The translations under genes and the position numbers were made by a program. A stretch of 7,082 bases of DNA from an uncultured Erysipelotrichaceae bacterium (lineage in GTDB: Bacteria; Bacillota_I; Bacilli_A; RF39; UBA660), in the NCBI GenBank assembly GCA_902803795.1, contig CADCRC010000100.1:1-7082 (forward strand), written 5' to 3'. The notes beneath the pieces are model-generated. The model had not been told where the DNA came from. It saw only the letters and a program-made list of their open reading frames with translations, and ran no database searches. This document shows, in pieces, positions 5,970 through 7,082 of the stretch; position 1 is the stretch's first letter, and the number at the start of each line of letters is the position of its first letter.

Positions 5970-7082
5970 CTTTTTCTGTTTTCTTTCTTGTTATTATAAG
6001 TGATCCAGAAATTACTATTATAACTAATAGAACTATACCTATATTTCTAGATGTTAATGGATTTTTTAAAATATTAACTATTGGGTTTTTTGATTGATTG
6101 CTAGGACATTTACTTGCTACATTCTCTAGCGTTGCTATATCTTTTCTATATTGAGTTTCATCTCCCAATACATCTTTTTCTAACATTGCATCATCTGCTC
6201 CTAATAATTGTGCAAGTCTATAGTTACTGAATTTTATTTTCATTGTATCATTTAAATTTCTATATTCGTTACAATCACAATCTGGTTTGATTGTTAATGG
6301 ATAGAAATGTGCTTCAGTATTTCCTTCTGCATATAAACTGTTAACAATAAATGCTCCAGCAAAATGTAATTCTGGTGTTTCAACATCTGCATTTGGTGCA
6401 ACTAAGTGACCTGCAAATGGAGCATTTTCTTTTAATTTAATATATGTTGCATTTGGAACATTCCATACGATATTTCCATGATAACTGTCTGATACTAAAT
6501 TATTTATTTCATATAGGTGAGTTACTTCAGTTTTATTGTAATAATCATTAGTAACTATACCTTTATATGCACCATTATCTCTACTGATTAATGGAAAGTT
6601 TATATCTCCTCCATTTTTTACTGTAATAATAGTTAATTTATTTTTGTTTTCGTCAAAATTATCGAATACTATTTCTTTGACTTTTGAAATATCTTCTATT
6701 GTGTAGTTTCCCCCCACTTTAATATGAGCAATTCCATCTTCACCAGCTTTAATTTTAGTTCCCTCTTCAATTTTTTGTTGTTGAGCTACTACTTTATCAT
6801 ATAATCTGTCAAAGTTTATGTAGTTGTTGGTTGGCAACATATTATTGGAATAACTATTATTATTAGTTCCTAAAAATAATAAATTTTTTCTTCCATTATA
6901 GTTTTTTCTACTTTGATCAATATTTTCCCATTCTTGAACGTATACTCTAGATGTATTGTGAGAATTACCATATCCATTTCTAACAGTTAAACTTGCATTT
7001 CCTTTAATATAAGATTCTGTAACTGTATTGCTTTCTAAATCAAGTCTTGTTGTTTCATAGGTTTGATAATCCCTACCATTAG
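5965..7082 (-). CDS. Choice-of-anchor-A domain surface protein, 5' end outside the window
   Basis: Only the C-terminal 371 codons are visible. The frame stays open from the stop at 5965-5967 to the window's right edge. ATG 6838-6840 is internal: no ribosome binding site precedes it, and the 80 codons upstream are in character (IKGNASLTVRNGYGN resembles the opening of choice-of-anchor-A domains). The domain continues through NYINFDRLYDKV and the diagnostic stretch WNVPNATYIKL...GHLVAPNADV...HFAGAFIVNSLYAEG to about visible residue 265. A linker with Cys pairs (DCDC, later C) follows. The end has NPLTS (visible residues 340-344), a membrane helix (about 347-364) and RKKTEKE, the layout of a sortase signal with NPxTS in place of LPxTG. 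It is probably a wall-anchored adhesin or matrix protein, and complete homologues often carry long N-terminal regions. Family call strong; sortase attachment inferred. Confidence 0.88.
   Translation of the reverse strand, partial: NGRDYQTYETTRLDLESNTVTESYIKGNASLTVRNGYGNSHNTSRVYVQEWENIDQSRKNYNGRKNLLFLGTNNNSYSNNMLPTNNYINFDRLYDKVVAQQQKIEEGTKIKAGEDGIAHIKVGGNYTIEDISKVKEIVFDNFDENKNKLTIITVKNGGDINFPLISRDNGAYKGIVTNDYYNKTEVTHLYEINNLVSDSYHGNIVWNVPNATYIKLKENAPFAGHLVAPNADVETPELHFAGAFIVNSLYAEGNTEAHFYPLTIKPDCDCNEYRNLNDTMKIKFSNYRLAQLLGADDAMLEKDVLGDETQYRKDIATLENVASKCPSNQSKNPIVNILKNPLTSRNIGIVLLVIIVISGSLIITRKKTEKE

Overview
The window is very AT-rich (by eye roughly 25-30% G+C), and every gene reads leftward on the minus strand. 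Genes start with ATG, have AGGAGG-like ribosome binding sites, and follow near-consensus sigma-A promoters. Trp is encoded by TGG and no in-frame TGA occurs, so the standard bacterial code applies. The single-membrane surface proteins include BspA-type repeats, a choice-of-anchor-A domain and candidate NPxTS sorting motifs. Together these suggest a low-GC Bacillota, possibly one of the uncultured gut Bacilli/Mollicutes-related lineages. That placement is inference.

Layout from the upstream (right) end: (1) 5965 to beyond 7082 is the C-terminal part of a choice-of-anchor-A surface protein ending in NPLTS, a membrane helix and a basic tail; its start lies outside the window. (2) 5762-5964 is a structured intergenic region holding two hairpins, three 15-nt tandem repeats, a terminator, and then a consensus promoter with a palindrome inside it. 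(3) 3071-5761 encodes an 896-residue membrane protein that joins a cellulose-synthase-like GT2 domain to an extracellular GH5 glycanase; it is the most notable gene here. (4) 2649-3070 is a 422-nt gap with the GT2-GH5 terminator, a promoter, a small ORF broken by one frameshift, and a further terminator. (5) 867-2648 encodes a BspA-like (DUF285) leucine-rich-repeat surface protein with an unusual N-terminal half: signal peptide, internal NPETS motif and two adjacent membrane helices. (6) 70-708 encodes a 212-residue protein I do not recognise, with its own promoter and terminator.

Most genes appear to be transcribed singly, because promoter and terminator signals lie between them. Three of the four large proteins concern the cell surface: two probable adhesion or display proteins and an enzyme that would make, export and cut a beta-glycan. 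A shared role in attachment or extracellular matrix is plausible, but only their proximity suggests it. No mobile element, CRISPR array, tRNA or rRNA was seen.
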